A stretch of DNA of 43,350 nt from Chloroflexota bacterium (GTDB lineage Bacteria; Chloroflexota; Anaerolineae; Anaerolineales; UBA4823), in the NCBI GenBank assembly GCA_020349245.1, contig CP070764.1:1929146-1972495 (forward strand), in the 5' to 3' direction. The number at the start of each line of letters is the position of its first letter. Position 1 is the first letter of the stretch. The notes under the pieces are model-generated. The model was not told the origin of the DNA. It ran no database searches and saw nothing but the letters and a program-made list of their open reading frames with translations. The position numbers and the translations under genes are program-made. Shown one piece after another: positions 7,343 through 15,440 of the stretch.

Positions 7343-8269
7343 TTATACGACTCTATCCACGAATTCCCTTGTGTGGACATTGACTTCCACCTTCTGGAGT
7401 TCAAGAACTCCTCTTGCAACATGCTCTGATAAGCGTCTAAAAGCCTCTTCACCTTTCTCTTTTGTAGCTCGCAGCGGGTTACCGATCACGCCTGTCTCGA
7501 TAAATTCATGATGGTCCATGGGGAAGGTGAAATACTTATAGCCTTCAAATTCAACGTCAGGCATACCATCTTTCTTTTCAAAACTCTTCGGCAGGAAATC
7601 TGGAATGTGAGCCCTGGTGAAATTCGCCCGATCCATGCGTACATAGTGCTCGTTCCAAGCCAGGTCCTGAGAAGTTTCCAGCTCACTGGAATGCCAGCCA
7701 GGGGTCTCCTCCCAGGGATTCTCCATCAAACCTTCCAGGATGCCCACATAATTTTCCATGTAGGGTTTGACAAACGAAATCAGCGCGCCAGTTTCATATC
7801 GCAACTGCCGGAGAACTGGATCGATCACCTTGACATTCGAACCGTGACCGTTAATAAATATGATCCGGTTGAAGCCATGATGAATCAGGCTGCGTCCCAC
7901 ATCATGAACCAATCCGAGCAGCACACTGCTGCGGATTGTGATCGTGCCTCGCCCCATGCCAGGAGAATACATATGCTGTGGTGAATACCCGGTCCAGATG
8001 GGGGGGGTATGGATCACCGCGATCATCTCTGCCACCCGCCGGGATACCTCCACACAGGTGATCGTATACGTATAAATAGGCAAGTGGGGTCCATGCTGCT
8101 CGAAGCTGGCCATGGGCACTAGGATTGTATCTTTTACTTTCAGGTATTCCTGCACATCCGTGAAGGACAGGTTCCCCAGATCCCAGGAGAGGAACTTGTC
8201 CCGAAATTCTTGATCCCCTTCAGTGAGATGGGTAAGATCTTTATAATCTCTCCCGTTATCAGCGATCAT
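7343..8269 (-). CDS. Creatininase-family amidohydrolase with an altered metal site
   Basis: The 308 residues carry the creatininase fold motifs: ASFEQHGPHLP (Glu57, His59), FINGHGSN and the HSSELETS helix. Family members are metal-dependent amide or lactam hydrolases such as creatininase and mycofactocin peptidase MftE. The usual PLGTD loop, whose Asp bridges two metals, reads PIYTYT here, so the ligand aspartate is replaced (Tyr68). Activity may be altered or lost. The ATG overlaps the stop of the UPF0261 gene (ATGA), so the two proteins are made together. A sugar-lactam, lactone or amide substrate is possible but not shown. The family call is firm; the function is unknown. Confidence 0.82.
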   Translation of the reverse strand: MIADNGRDYKDLTHLTEGDQEFRDKFLSWDLGNLSFTDVQEYLKVKDTILVPMASFEQHGPHLPIYTYTITCVEVSRRVAEMIAVIHTPPIWTGYSPQHMYSPGMGRGTITIRSSVLLGLVHDVGRSLIHHGFNRIIFINGHGSNVKVIDPVLRQLRYETGALISFVKPYMENYVGILEGLMENPWEETPGWHSSELETSQDLAWNEHYVRMDRANFTRAHIPDFLPKSFEKKDGMPDVEFEGYKYFTFPMDHHEFIETGVIGNPLRATKEKGEEAFRRLSEHVARGVLELQKVEVNVHTREFVDRVV

Positions 8270-9501
8270 GATAATTTCTCCTTGTTCATCAACTTGATAA
8301 ATTGATCGGCGACCTCCTGACCAAACAGGGGGTCATTTACGTGTCTTCCATAGGTGATTACTGGTATGTCCTCCCGGATCTCTGCGCGCAAGACAGCCAG
8401 GAAGGCAGCATCTGCCTCCGGATTCCAGAAAGGACCGTCGGGCACATTGGGGATCGATAACCCCTGGGTGGGAACGGCCAGCTCGATTGGACCACGCGCC
8501 AGATTCAATCGTTCGGCAAATAAATGTCCCAAGGCACGCATCTCCTCGTGTGAAGCCCGGACCAAGGTATATTCAGGGTTGTGGTCATATACTGGACGAC
8601 CTAGCAATTCATCCGGGATGGAACCGGCGTGAAAAACGCTGAAATCGATACACCCGGGGACAACAACCTGCGGTAAACCCAGGAGACCCACTCTTTTTAG
8701 CCGCTCGGGGCCTCCATCATGGATTCCACCGGTCATAGGATCGTAGGTCTCATTGGTGGTGAAATCAATCACGCCTACAAACTGTCCCGCTTCAGCGAGC
8801 TCTTCCATAGCGGGTCCCCCAACACCATTTGAGTGGAAAATGACCGCCTCGTATCCCGCTTCTGCGAGTCGATCTTTCAGAGCCATCACAGCCCGGGTGG
8901 TATTTCCCAGCATCGTGACTGCTACATACCGATCCGTTGGACTCGGTTTTTGCAATTCATGACCGTGCTCAACCAGCCCTTTCAAGGCTGCGGCAACGTT
9001 GTCAAATATCGTCCTGGCAATCGGGTTCAGCCCTAGAATATCGACAATTGAATGCACAACCATGATATCGCTGGTCCCGACCAGTGGATCGAAGTAATGC
9101 TTCCCCGAGGCGATCGGGGAAACAAGAACTTTGGGCACGCCAACCGGCAGCTGCATCATCGCGGCTGCACCCATCACGGCACCTTCTGCGCCACCCATGC
9201 TGGTGATCGCCTGCAGCTTGCCCGTTTTGTACAGCTCCAGAGTGAGTACCACCAACGCCTCCCGCATCCCGTGGACGGCTTTTCCCCGGCTACCTGCATT
9301 TCGGAGTGCCTCGATAGTCGTCCCGCCATAAGATGCGGCTTCGGCACGACTTATATCGGGAACAATACCCAGTGGCTCTCCCAGAATCCCCGAATCGATC
9401 ACTGTTGTTTGCAACCCGAGTTCCTGAATCCGATCGCGCAAATAAGCAATTTCCGGACCTTTGGTGTCAAGCGTCCCAATGATGACTACATTTTTTCCCA
9501 T
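8266..9501 (-). CDS. UPF0261 / Tm-1-like ATP-binding domain protein
   Basis: The 411-residue protein begins IGTLDTKGPEIAYLRD, the hallmark of UPF0261 proteins, which are related to the ATP-binding N-terminal domain of the plant Tm-1 resistance protein. Further family motifs are GGAEGAVMGAAAM, VSPIASGKHYFDPLVG, IFHSNGVGGPAMEEL and PGCIDFSVF. The biochemical function of bacterial members is unknown; they occur beside small-molecule catabolic genes. The start at 9501 follows an AGAGGAG site. A 9-codon upstream extension was rejected because it runs into the hairpin that precedes the ribosome site. The gene ends in a 4-nt overlap with the creatininase-like gene. Family call firm, role unknown. 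Confidence 0.85.
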   Translation of the reverse strand: MGKNVVIIGTLDTKGPEIAYLRDRIQELGLQTTVIDSGILGEPLGIVPDISRAEAASYGGTTIEALRNAGSRGKAVHGMREALVVLTLELYKTGKLQAITSMGGAEGAVMGAAAMMQLPVGVPKVLVSPIASGKHYFDPLVGTSDIMVVHSIVDILGLNPIARTIFDNVAAALKGLVEHGHELQKPSPTDRYVAVTMLGNTTRAVMALKDRLAEAGYEAVIFHSNGVGGPAMEELAEAGQFVGVIDFTTNETYDPMTGGIHDGGPERLKRVGLLGLPQVVVPGCIDFSVFHAGSIPDELLGRPVYDHNPEYTLVRASHEEMRALGHLFAERLNLARGPIELAVPTQGLSIPNVPDGPFWNPEADAAFLAVLRAEIREDIPVITYGRHVNDPLFGQEVADQFIKLMNKEKLS

Positions 9502-9511
9502 ATCGACTCCT

Positions 9512-9559
9512 CTTGGTCTGTTGACCAAGTAAATATACCAACTGACCGATTTGGGTCAG
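9512..9559 (-). promoter_or_regulatory. Leader of the UPF0261 gene: two dyads and a motif shared with the GntR promoter region
   Basis: CTTGGTC-TGTT-GACCAAG (9512-9529) is a perfect 7-bp dyad directly next to the AGAGGAG ribosome site. A second dyad, CTGACC...GGTCAG (9542-9559), lies further upstream. Between them, 13 bases on the minus strand (9542-9530) are identical to plus-strand 29623-29635 upstream of the GntR-family gene. A regulatory site is plausible but not proven. Confidence 0.4.
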
Positions 9560-9700
9560 AAAGGGGGATAGCGTGTCCAGCAAAAGGAGGGAGATTAGAA
9601 CGGACGCGGTTCGAAGCAACCCCTCCAAGCAGAATAACCGAGAAATTCTTCTGTGCAGCGGGATACCACACCAATGTATCGCCTTGCTTAGATTTCTCGT

Positions 9701-9732
9701 TTCCCCTTCTCCTCCGGGGAGGAGAAGGGGAA
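9701..9732. other. Perfect 15-bp intergenic inverted repeat
   Basis: TTCCCCTTCTCCTCC (9701-9715) and its exact complement (9718-9732) are separated by two bases. It lies downstream of the epimerase gene that ends at 9790 on the minus strand, within a 288-bp stretch (9502-9789) without a convincing gene. No U-run follows on either strand. It may slow polymerase, protect the upstream mRNA or be a dispersed palindromic element. Confidence 0.7.
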
Positions 9733-9789
9733 TTTCTCAGGATTTCACCCTGGGATCAAACCTGGCTGAGGTCTGTCCGGGAACTGATC

Positions 9790-10674
9790 TCAAATGAGTG
9801 GAAGAAGAGTCTGGGCGCAAACCTCGACCTGCCAGCTGTAGAACTCTTCAGTCAGCAAGCTGGAACCATGCTCTTCGATGAATTTTTTCTGCTCAGGTGA
9901 AATATCCACGGGGTTGGTTTCGATCGCATCTGGGTATGGATTGGCGGGAGTGCGATCAATGGGTGCCACGAATTCTACCGTCAAGGCGCCATCATAACCG
10001 ATCTCTTTCAATGTCCCAACCAGCTGCTTCCAATCCCAATGACCTTGACCACAAGCAAACCGGTTCGTATCTGCTACATGGAAATCGACCAGACGGCCTT
10101 TCGCTGAGCGGATCGACTCGTATGGATCGGCTTCTTCGATATTCAGATGGAAAGCATCCAGGCAGACACCACAATCCGGCGCCACGGCTTCAGCCAGAGC
10201 CAATGCTTGAGCGGTGCGAGAACAGAAGTAAGTCTCAAAGCGGTTGATCGGCTCGACCGCCAGCACAACCCCTTCTTTCTTACCCCAGTCATAGCATTCC
10301 TTCAAGCTTTCTACCGCCCACTGCCATTCTTCTTCAGGTGGGCCATCAGGAAGGATCTTACCAACGGTCGCGGGCACGATCGTCATCTCGTATCCTTCCA
10401 GTTCCTTGACCATCGTGATGCAGTCTTTGGTGTATTGAACGGACTTGGCTCTTTGGGCCTCATCCTTAGCCACCAGATTGCGGTCTTCGAGCATCAAGGT
10501 GACCGAACCCCAACAGCGAATGCCATTTTCCTTGAGTACCTTCCGGACCTCTTTTGTGTCGTAGATATAAGGCTCACCGCTGATCTCGATGCTTTCATAA
10601 CCATATTTCGCCAGCCGACGAATGGTTACGTCAATCGGTTCAGCCCTCATCCAGTTGTGCATTGATAGATGCAT
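9790..10674 (-). CDS. D-tagatose/D-psicose 3-epimerase-like sugar epimerase
   Basis: The 294-residue TIM barrel has the ketose 3-epimerase metal quartet at the positions expected from Agrobacterium D-psicose 3-epimerase, shifted by about ten residues: Glu141 (VEPINRFET), Asp173 (CLDAFHLNIEE), His199 (DFHVADTNR) and Glu234 (LTVEFV). These enzymes exchange the C3 configuration of free ketoses; relatives act on hydroxypyruvate or inososes. The start at 10674 has an AGGAGG site. It is the first gene after a 104-bp junction with short dyads and is followed by the 15-bp inverted repeat. A second epimerase of the same class lies at 21237-22085. The class is secure; the substrate is not. Confidence 0.85.
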   Translation of the reverse strand: MHLSMHNWMRAEPIDVTIRRLAKYGYESIEISGEPYIYDTKEVRKVLKENGIRCWGSVTLMLEDRNLVAKDEAQRAKSVQYTKDCITMVKELEGYEMTIVPATVGKILPDGPPEEEWQWAVESLKECYDWGKKEGVVLAVEPINRFETYFCSRTAQALALAEAVAPDCGVCLDAFHLNIEEADPYESIRSAKGRLVDFHVADTNRFACGQGHWDWKQLVGTLKEIGYDGALTVEFVAPIDRTPANPYPDAIETNPVDISPEQKKFIEEHGSSLLTEEFYSWQVEVCAQTLLPLI

Positions 10675-10725
10675 TTTCTTACCTCCTGTTGAAAAATAAA
10701 TTTTTGGAATCTACTAGTTAATTAT

Positions 10726-10765
10726 GCGAGTTGGTTGTACTCGCTCTCAGACCAGGTTGTACCTG
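10726..10765. promoter_or_regulatory. Two adjacent short dyads sharing a GGTTGTAC core
   Basis: GCGAGT-tggttgt-ACTCGC (10726-10744) and CAGGT-tgt-ACCTG (10753-10765) lie side by side in the 104-bp junction upstream of the epimerase gene. The 8-mer GGTTGTAC recurs 22 nt apart, two helical turns. This could be a paired operator for an internal promoter, but no good -35/-10 was found. Confidence 0.3.
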
Positions 10766-10778
10766 TGTTGCAATGAGT

Positions 10779-11894
10779 CTATTCCAACCGGTCAAATAGC
10801 AGTTCGTAAAGGCCCTTAACCTGCAGGTCAAATTTCTCTGCCATACTATCTAATTGTTTTAATGTCCCAGGATCATCACTGATCAGCAGTTTCGCACCAC
10901 TGCGCCGGGCATCCTCGAGCCTTGCTGCGGTAAGCTTTTCTGCAATATCCGGCTTGGTAAACTGAAGTCCAGTACTGCCAACGGGGTGGGCGCGCTCCTG
11001 CCGCCAGAAGAGCTCGTGAGCATTACCAGGGAAAATCGCCGACAGTAGCTGCCTGGGTGCTGCATGCCTATCCGGAACTCGCACTGCGTGGGTTGGATCC
11101 ACATAGGCGTAGCTCGTTGTGTCGCTTGTTTTCTTGAATGAGATTTCACCTCCTTCTAAATTGCTTGCCAAAACCGTGGTTAATTCCAATAATTCAACAT
11201 CACCCGGAAATTCAATCCCCAGACGCTCATCATACAATTGATTGAAAGTGAAGTAATCACCGGGAGAAAGAACCAGTAAACGCTTTGCACTGCTGAGCCG
11301 CAGTTCTTCCAGGGTTGCTTCAGCAAGTTTTTTCGCGGTATCCAGCAGTCCCAAGGAGCTGGCCAAATAGCCATTGCTGCGTCCGACTCCGATCATAACA
11401 GGATGGATCCCCAGGGAAGCCAATAAATCGCTGGACGCTTTAACTGCCTTTGGCCAGAGATATTGTGCCTCGTCACCGATGAACAGGGCAACCTCGCCTT
11501 CTCCAGCGACGACACCTGGCTTCCGTTCAGCAAATGGGGTGCCGTACTCACGGAGGACCTTATCCAGTTCGTAAACAACAGTGGGGGCGCGCTGCAGTTT
11601 AACAATTTCCGCTCGCGTAGCTGCAATGGCTTCCGGCAACGGCTGTTGGGTTGCACAGTGTGCGCGCGAATTGCCATGATCTGGGGCACTGTATATCACG
11701 TCCACTGTGTCCTGATCCCAGTCCAGGAGTCCCCGCTGGACAGAGGCGATCACCAGCGCCCAACCGTGCGGGGAAAGGGTTTCCTTGTGCGTCACATACT
11801 CAACCGAGGCAATATGGCGGCACATCAAGCAGTAGCGACAGTTTTCTATCGTGTCTATGACTGATTCGATCGGCATGCCATCCTTCCGTATCAT
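10779..11894 (-). CDS. GlcF-like Fe-S protein with eroded cluster motifs, partner of the FAD oxidase
   Basis: This 371-residue protein follows a GlcD-type oxidase, as electron-transfer partners of such oxidases usually do. The N-terminal cluster region has Cys19, Cys22 and Cys25 (CRYCLMCRH), but the fourth cysteine is missing. In the second cluster region the CxxCxxCxxxC spacing is kept but reads A-x-x-H-x-x-S-x-x-x-C (APDHGNSRAHC). Later, the CCG-domain signature reads VDPTHAVR with Thr where Cys is expected. Cluster binding is therefore doubtful. ATG 11894 with an AAGGA site is preferred; a TTG at 11936 would overlap the oxidase gene by 11 nt. Family placement is moderately sure. Confidence 0.72.
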   Translation of the reverse strand: MIRKDGMPIESVIDTIENCRYCLMCRHIASVEYVTHKETLSPHGWALVIASVQRGLLDWDQDTVDVIYSAPDHGNSRAHCATQQPLPEAIAATRAEIVKLQRAPTVVYELDKVLREYGTPFAERKPGVVAGEGEVALFIGDEAQYLWPKAVKASSDLLASLGIHPVMIGVGRSNGYLASSLGLLDTAKKLAEATLEELRLSSAKRLLVLSPGDYFTFNQLYDERLGIEFPGDVELLELTTVLASNLEGGEISFKKTSDTTSYAYVDPTHAVRVPDRHAAPRQLLSAIFPGNAHELFWRQERAHPVGSTGLQFTKPDIAEKLTAARLEDARRSGAKLLISDDPGTLKQLDSMAEKFDLQVKGLYELLFDRLE

Positions 11895-11925
11895 ATTTTC
11901 CTTGATGATTTCCGGGAAAGAACCG

Positions 11926-13365
11926 TTAAAAGCCAAATCCAGTCTTTCCAGGATTCATGATCCCATTTGGATCGAGGGATTTCTTTAGTTTCAGCATCAT
12001 TGGCCAAGCTTCCCCATACTGCTTGCGCATATAACGGGAGAGCTTCAGACCAACGCCGTGATGTTCATTGATCATGCCACCATTAGCGATCACGGCCTGC
12101 ATCGCCGTATTCCAGATCTGGTTGTGCAGCCGCAATGCATCCTGGGCATCCTCCGGGGGATCTTCCACGATGAAACGGGAATACAGCATCACGCCCCAAT
12201 GAAACCAGTGAGAAAAATGCCCAATGAACTTTATCCCCAGGTCTGCAAAACCCTCTTCGACTGCCCTTTTTTCTGCCCAATAAAGGTTTTCGATCTTGTC
12301 ATAGGTGGTGACCGTTTCAGTCGTTCCATACATCCAGGGCAATTTCAGGTTTTGGGGAGGATAATAGAAATCATAGCGATGCTCCCACCACTTCTCCCCG
12401 GGTTCACGTCCTAAGTCCTGTGCTTCCAGGGCAGAACAGATTTGCATGGCTTTCTTTTCCTGCAGCGCGGCGAGTTCTGGATCACCATCAAATCCGATCA
12501 CCATGTATGCACCCTGGTATTCATAGCCGAGGATCTTCTTGACCCGGGAGGCAGTCGAGGCATGATCGTAGAGACGGATGACGAAAGGCTCCAACCGCCT
12601 GGTCATCATTAATCTTCCTGCTTCCAACGCCTTGGTAAGATCGTCGAATAAGATAGCTCGCAAATAACGAGCTTCCGGAATATAATCCAGGCGCATGGTC
12701 GCTTCAGTAATCACCCCAAAGGTGCCTTCTGCTCCAAGGAAGAGGCGGAACCAATCCGGACCGGCAGCATGCTGCGGTACTGGCGGAGTGCGGATGATCT
12801 CTCCAGTCGGCAGGACGACCTGCATGCTCAGGACCATATCCTCTGCTTTACCGTACTTCGTGCTGACAGTGCCCGTACCCCGGGGAGCCAAGGCACCGCC
12901 CAGCGTCGCACAGTTGCTTGACGCGGCGTAATGCGGGAAGGTGAGGCCTTTTTCGTTTACCGCCCACTCCAACTGCGAGATGATGATGCCCGCCTCCGCA
13001 GTGACCGTCATTGACTTTTCATCGATCGAGATAATGCGGTTCATCCGCTTTGTATCGAGCAAGATGCCTCCAAAGATGGGCAGCGCACCGCCTTGCGATC
13101 CCGAGCCACCTCCCCAAGGTACTACCGGGATACGGTACTTATTGGCGATATCCATGATCTCCGAAATTTCTTCTGCGGACCCCGGGTGGACAATGAAATC
13201 CGGGGGGTGAAGCCGCTGACCGCGATCCAGCCACATTTGCGGCATCCAGGCCCAATCCGTGGAATAAACGAGCTTGTCACTCTCCCCTATAGAGACGTAC
13301 TGCTGGCCTACGATTTCAACCAGTTCGCTACGGATCATCTCTGTCAGGAATTGATCATGCTTCAT
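11926..13365 (-). CDS. FAD-linked 2-hydroxyacid oxidase, GlcD/D-lactate dehydrogenase type
   Basis: The 479 residues match the VAO/PCMH flavoprotein family. The FAD pyrophosphate loop is VVPWGGGSGSQGGALP (about residues 85-100), the second FAD motif is TLGGALAPRGTGTVSTKYG, and the C-terminal cap ends NEHHGVGLKLSRYM and KKSLDPNGIMNPGKTGF, typical of GlcD and D-lactate or D-2-hydroxyglutarate dehydrogenases. It would oxidise a 2-hydroxyacid or an alkyl alcohol group to the keto form. The next gene is its Fe-S partner homologue. Its presence in one operon with a LarA racemase suggests a 2-hydroxyacid intermediate (inference). The family call is firm; the substrate is open. Confidence 0.9.
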   Translation of the reverse strand: MKHDQFLTEMIRSELVEIVGQQYVSIGESDKLVYSTDWAWMPQMWLDRGQRLHPPDFIVHPGSAEEISEIMDIANKYRIPVVPWGGGSGSQGGALPIFGGILLDTKRMNRIISIDEKSMTVTAEAGIIISQLEWAVNEKGLTFPHYAASSNCATLGGALAPRGTGTVSTKYGKAEDMVLSMQVVLPTGEIIRTPPVPQHAAGPDWFRLFLGAEGTFGVITEATMRLDYIPEARYLRAILFDDLTKALEAGRLMMTRRLEPFVIRLYDHASTASRVKKILGYEYQGAYMVIGFDGDPELAALQEKKAMQICSALEAQDLGREPGEKWWEHRYDFYYPPQNLKLPWMYGTTETVTTYDKIENLYWAEKRAVEEGFADLGIKFIGHFSHWFHWGVMLYSRFIVEDPPEDAQDALRLHNQIWNTAMQAVIANGGMINEHHGVGLKLSRYMRKQYGEAWPMMLKLKKSLDPNGIMNPGKTGFGF

Positions 13366-13406
13366 AATTCATCCATCCCTTTTCTAAATGATTCATACAC
13401 CTGTGT

Positions 13407-14441
13407 TCAAACTCCCATCAGGCTGGTGAGCAGCAACCAGTCCAACTCTTCGTAATCCCGGGCGGCGATTAATTCCTGGACCTGCACCTTGTCCACTGAG
13501 CGAACGACCTGGACCAATTTCAGGAAAACCAGCATGCTGTTGCGTAGATGCTTGGTCGCAATTTCCGCCGGTTGGGTCCGCATGGCCTTTACATCCAGGC
13601 CAACCATACCCTTTTCGAAATATTTGTTTTCATCCAGAACCCGCACTTGGTTAAATGCACGCCGGAGATCAACTGCCCCGAATGTTCGATCCTGGTCAAA
13701 CTTCAAACCGTTCTGATCGTTCAAGTGTACGCTGTACAGTTTATCGAAGGCTAGGGCGAAGGCCATTTCATCGGATGGATCCAAGCCAGCCAGCACTGCG
13801 TGTGCGCTTTCGACCAGACTCCCGACTCTCCCCGGATCCCGGGATTGAAAACCGAGCGACAAGGCGTGTCCAATCGTGGGAATATACGCCATATCCATTG
13901 GTTCGTTTGGTTTTGGTTCTATAGCGATCCGTAATTCCGAGTTATAAGTCAGCAGTGCGTTGACCGCTTCTAACAGCAAATGAGTCGCCCTTACAGCATC
14001 CTTGGCTTCGCGCAGGTAAGTACCTTCGCGAGCTAACCAGAGAACCATCAGGTTTGTACCCAGCTCGTGACCAATATCGATGGCTTTCTTGGCTCTTTCC
14101 AGTGCATATTGACGTGCTGCCGGGTCGTTGGCAGTAAACGCGCCATCGATCGTGTTGGGATGCTCCCAGAGGCGCGGGGCAACAAATTCTGCTACCAATC
14201 CATGATCGGCGAGCTTCTTGCGCATCTGCTGTGCTTGCTGACTGATCTGGCTTGCGGATAACTGATCCAGATCCGGCACGGCATCATCATCATGAAACTG
14301 CACCGCATCAAAACCGAGCTCTTTGTAGCTCTCCAATTTCTGATCAAACCCAATCGATGGTCGGACAACCGGCCCAAATGGATCTGCCCCTTCATGAATG
14401 TTCCACGGACCAAATGAAAATCGGTAACCAAATTTTTCCAT
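13407..14441 (-). CDS. Divergent xylose isomerase-like protein
   Basis: The 344-residue protein has the class I xylose isomerase start (FSFGPWNIHEGADPFGPVVRP) and most of the active site: His50/Asp53 (FHDDD), Glu175/Lys177 (IEPKPNEP), Glu211/His214 (ESAH), Asp249/Asp251 (KFDQD) and Asp283. The aspartate that binds metal in the usual HIDLN motif is His239 here (SVHLND). It is about 40 residues shorter than the XylA at 17032-18192 and clearly diverged from it, so it may act on another aldose or ketose. The ATG at 14441 follows a GGAG site; a GTG at 14453 has no such support. It ends 41 nt before the FAD oxidase gene. Confidence 0.83.
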   Translation of the reverse strand: MEKFGYRFSFGPWNIHEGADPFGPVVRPSIGFDQKLESYKELGFDAVQFHDDDAVPDLDQLSASQISQQAQQMRKKLADHGLVAEFVAPRLWEHPNTIDGAFTANDPAARQYALERAKKAIDIGHELGTNLMVLWLAREGTYLREAKDAVRATHLLLEAVNALLTYNSELRIAIEPKPNEPMDMAYIPTIGHALSLGFQSRDPGRVGSLVESAHAVLAGLDPSDEMAFALAFDKLYSVHLNDQNGLKFDQDRTFGAVDLRRAFNQVRVLDENKYFEKGMVGLDVKAMRTQPAEIATKHLRNSMLVFLKLVQVVRSVDKVQVQELIAARDYEELDWLLLTSLMGV

Positions 14442-14486
14442 CAGGATCTCCACTGCCTATCAATGTTTCGGACTAATACACCCTGC

Positions 14487-15440
14487 TCAGGGTTTCACCT
14501 TAGCAGTCTCAATAAACTGCATCGTTTCACTCAAAGAACGTACGCCGCCGGTAGCACCCGCTCCGGTAACACACAGGGCTCCTACCGCCGAAGCAAATTG
14601 GGCTGTTTTTTCTAAGGTCCATCTGTGCCAAATTCCAGCGATGAATCCTGCAGCAAAGGCATCCCCTGCGCCAGTTGCATCCACCACATCAACATCAAAA
14701 GCAGGCATACGCAGGGTTTCATCCGGGGATTTCACCAGACAACCATCTGCACCCATTTTCAATGCCACCACTCCAACGCCGTGCTCAATCAACGCTTGGG
14801 CTACCTCTTCAGGCTCAATCAAACCGGTGACAGCCTGTGCTTCCGGTAAACTCGGGATGAAATAGTCTATGTACGGCAAGCCGGGTCCGAGAAGTGTCAT
14901 CCAGCGCCCGGTATCATCCCAGACTGTGTCCAGGAACGTAGTGAGGCCTTTTTTTTGTGCGTATCGCAGCAAGTTCGCCGTCGGTTCACCATCGATCCCC
15001 GGTAAGACCAGGCTGCCCCCGATATGCAGGATCGAAGCCCCGTCCAACAACTTCAGGTCGATATCTGCCTCCGTTAAGCGAGCATTGGCTCCAATATAAT
15101 GGACGAAACGCCGCTCACCATCCGGATCGACCATCACCATGGTAACAGAGGTACCAACAGACTGATCGCGTATCACACCCCGGGTGCCTATTCCCCGGTT
15201 CTGCATCGCATCGATAACAAAGTCTCCAAATGGATCAGCGCCAACCTTGCCTATCACCTCCACTGGCAAACCCAATAGAGCCAGTGCCGTGGCAGCGTTT
15301 ACCGCACAGCCGCCAGTGTACAAGCCCATCTCATCGACTAAAACCAAACGCCCTGGTTCAGGGACCGTGCGCAGAGGCCTTCCAACCACATCTGCCACCA
15401 GAATCCCCAAGCACAACACCGGTTTATGCTGACCAATCAT
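14487..15440 (-). CDS. PfkB/ribokinase-family sugar kinase
   Basis: The 317 residues form a ribokinase-fold kinase. The N-terminal substrate-binding Gly pair is in YTGGCAVNAATALALLG (about 42-58), and the C-terminal catalytic anion-hole motif is DATGAGDAFAAGF, with the catalytic aspartate in GAGD. It transfers ATP phosphate to a sugar, sugar acid or nucleoside. The start overlaps the XylB stop (ATGA, 15437-15440), so the two kinases are co-translated. A second PfkB kinase sits in the plus-strand operon at 30435. It could phosphorylate the product of an epimerase or of the divergent XylA-like protein (inference). Confidence 0.88.
   Translation of the reverse strand: MIGQHKPVLCLGILVADVVGRPLRTVPEPGRLVLVDEMGLYTGGCAVNAATALALLGLPVEVIGKVGADPFGDFVIDAMQNRGIGTRGVIRDQSVGTSVTMVMVDPDGERRFVHYIGANARLTEADIDLKLLDGASILHIGGSLVLPGIDGEPTANLLRYAQKKGLTTFLDTVWDDTGRWMTLLGPGLPYIDYFIPSLPEAQAVTGLIEPEEVAQALIEHGVGVVALKMGADGCLVKSPDETLRMPAFDVDVVDATGAGDAFAAGFIAGIWHRWTLEKTAQFASAVGALCVTGAGATGGVRSLSETMQFIETAKVKP

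Noticed and set aside
9052..9900. Plus-strand open frame of 282 codons
   Set aside because: It is antisense to the UPF0261 and epimerase genes and spans the intergenic hairpin. It has no recognisable domain and its composition follows from the genes opposite.
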